64,000 nucleotides of DNA, taken from Fusobacterium_C necrophorum. Its GTDB lineage: Bacteria; Fusobacteriota; Fusobacteriia; Fusobacteriales; Fusobacteriaceae. This document shows, piece after piece, positions 63,098 to 64,000 of this stretch. Location of the stretch: assembly GCF_900104395.1 (NCBI RefSeq), contig NZ_FMXX01000010.1. One strand, 5' to 3'. A program made the translations under genes and the position numbers. A model generated the notes under the pieces. It made no database searches. It worked only from the letters and a program-made list of their open reading frames with translations, and was not told the DNA's origin. The first letter of the stretch is position 1, and every line of letters starts with the position of its first letter.

Positions 63098-63631
63098 TTA
63101 TAGTAAACTAGGGAGTGCACCCAAGATTCCAAAAATACCAATGTAAATACAGTCAACAGCTAATTCTCTCATTCTGCTTCGGATTTTCTGTTTCGACTGA
63201 AAAAAATAAAAAAGCAAAGAAAGCAGGAGAATGCTTACATATGCAATGGTATAGGCTTCAATGTCATGTAAGTCAAAGGTTCCCAACCAATGTCCATGTC
63301 CTCCATAGAATTTTTGTAAGTATTCTATTCCAATCATAATGGCATAAATCATACTAAAGATAAACAAATGCATCCAATAGTAGACCCGATCCAAAAGAAG
63401 AGCAGCTCCGAAAGAAAATAACCAAAGACCGTCAGGAAGAGAATAGACACTCCAAGTGGAGAGAATTTTCCGATAAATTTTTGCATTCTCTCGAATTTGA
63501 CTGATATAGGGATGCAGATGTGTATCCTGCAAGAGTTGGTAATAATATAAATTTCTACTTCGATAGAGTAAGTAAATTCCAATTCCTGTGATGAGAGGAA
63601 GAAGAACAAAAAATAATTTTCGAATTTTCAT
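63098..63631 (-). CDS. Integral membrane protein of unknown function
   Basis: 177 residues from the ATG at 63631 with GGAG 5 nt before it. Five or six hydrophobic helices; polar marks are TWSVYSLPDGLWLFSFG, FYGGHGHWLGTFDLHDIEAY, which recall VanZ-like or DUF2809-like small membrane proteins. It lies 12 bp before the kinase gene and is co-transcribed with it. Confidence 0.7.
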   Translation of the reverse strand: MKIRKLFFVLLPLITGIGIYLLYRSRNLYYYQLLQDTHLHPYISQIRENAKIYRKILSTWSVYSLPDGLWLFSFGAALLLDRVYYWMHLFIFSMIYAIMIGIEYLQKFYGGHGHWLGTFDLHDIEAYTIAYVSILLLSLLFYFFQSKQKIRSRMRELAVDCIYIGIFGILGALPSLL

Positions 63632-63717
63632 AGGCACTCCAAAATATAGTTATAATATATCTTTAAGGGTACCGCTAAAATAAGAAAAAGTCAACCGATT
63701 TCTCTATCAAAAAAAAC

Positions 63718-63746
63718 TTGACAGAATGCATAAAATATCATATTAT
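63718..63746 (+). promoter_or_regulatory. Promoter of the terminal tetR gene
   Basis: TTGACA (63718-63723) and TATTAT (63741-63746) have a 17-bp spacer. Confidence 0.75.
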
Positions 63747-63750
63747 ATTG

Positions 63751-63782
63751 AATGACCACACGGTCATTGACTGGTTGGTCAA
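63751..63782 (+). promoter_or_regulatory. Twin TetR-type operators
   Basis: AATGACCACACGGTCATT (63751-63768) has perfect 7-bp arms, and TTGACTGGTTGGTCAA (63767-63782) has 5-bp arms. Both have the form TGAC-N6-GTCA. They lie just downstream of the -10, overlapping the expected transcription start, so they fit autorepression. Confidence 0.65.
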
Positions 63783-63801
63783 AAAAATAAAGGAGAAGAA
63801 G

Positions 63802-64000
63802 ATGACGGAAAAACAAGAGTTAGAGAATAAAAAAGAGAGAATTTTGGAAGTCTTTCAAGAACTTGTGTTGAAAAAGGGATACAGTAAGGTGTCTGTGGAA
63901 GAGATTACAAGTAGTCTGGGAATTTCCAAGGGAAGCTTTTACAGTTATTTTAAATCCAAAAAAGATATGGTTTTGGAATGTATTGAAGAAAATATGGGAA
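63802..64000 (+). CDS. TetR family regulator (cut by window end)
   Basis: The first 66 residues of a TetR protein. The HTH is complete: ILEVFQELVLKKGYSKVSVE, then EITSSLGISKGSFYSYFKSKKDMV. AAGGAG precedes the ATG. The ligand domain lies beyond the window. Such a gene with twin operators often heads an efflux operon, which would be to the right. Confidence 0.88.
   Translation, partial: MTEKQELENKKERILEVFQELVLKKGYSKVSVEEITSSLGISKGSFYSYFKSKKDMVLECIEENMG

Noticed and set aside
1..64000. CRISPR arrays, tRNA or rRNA genes
   Set aside because: No regularly spaced repeats and no cloverleaf or rRNA-like stretches were recognised by eye; a tRNAscan/Infernal run would settle this.

Overview
The window is chromosomal DNA of a low-GC, LPS-bearing anaerobe, most likely a Fusobacterium. 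The evidence is the FplA-type surface phospholipase with its catalytic Ser at position 98, a Kdo transferase in a low-GC background, Gram-positive-like Shine-Dalgarno sites, strong TTGACA/TATAAT promoters with 17-bp spacers, and A/T-rich codon use. Species cannot be fixed from the sequence alone. No tRNA, rRNA or CRISPR array was recognised.

Layout. 0-0.2 kb: possible transposase tail. 0.3-7.8 kb: a minus-strand, eight-gene membrane operon (DUF2318 Fe-S protein, three FtsX-type permeases, two ABC ATPases, an FMN-binding lipoprotein, DUF4418). It resembles the accessory genes of P19/FTR1-type iron uptake loci. 7.9-12.4 kb: carAB, preceded by a U-rich leader ORF that stops inside an intrinsic terminator, an arrangement like the UTP-sensing pyrBI attenuator. 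12.6-13.8 kb: glutamate/aspartate-type symporter.

13.9-39.2 kb is accessory DNA. It holds an ATP-grasp protein with an in-frame 39-bp duplication; an IbrA/IbrB pair next to two broken genes (a DUF5131 relic and a frameshifted macro domain); a TetR-regulated cassette of a rifamycin-phosphotransferase-like PEP enzyme and a MATE pump; an AraC/TonB-receptor/paired-ABC locus like yersiniabactin import (YbtPQ), ending in a truncated MATE gene and integrative-element debris; a YhcG/DUF1016 nuclease; an HNH + nucleotidyltransferase pair; and a STAND/NACHT-like NTPase with a probable frameshift. Two diverged copies of an RlmD C-terminal extension flank the NTPase module. One copy lies directly behind rlmD, which suggests repeated insertion at the rlmD 3' end.

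39.2-64 kb is mostly core. The minus strand carries pnp-rimO-pgsA-yggT-rsmH-ftsL-rlmD, then a kinase-like/aldose-epimerase fusion, a divergent TauE/SafE exporter and fplA. A DJ-1 protein follows with a small conserved partner, then split chromate transporters. A tight minus-strand cluster comes next: ymdB-prmA-cmk-waaA-trmB-purA. HU, glgX, a uridine-kinase-like protein, a membrane protein and the start of a TetR gene with twin operators complete the window.
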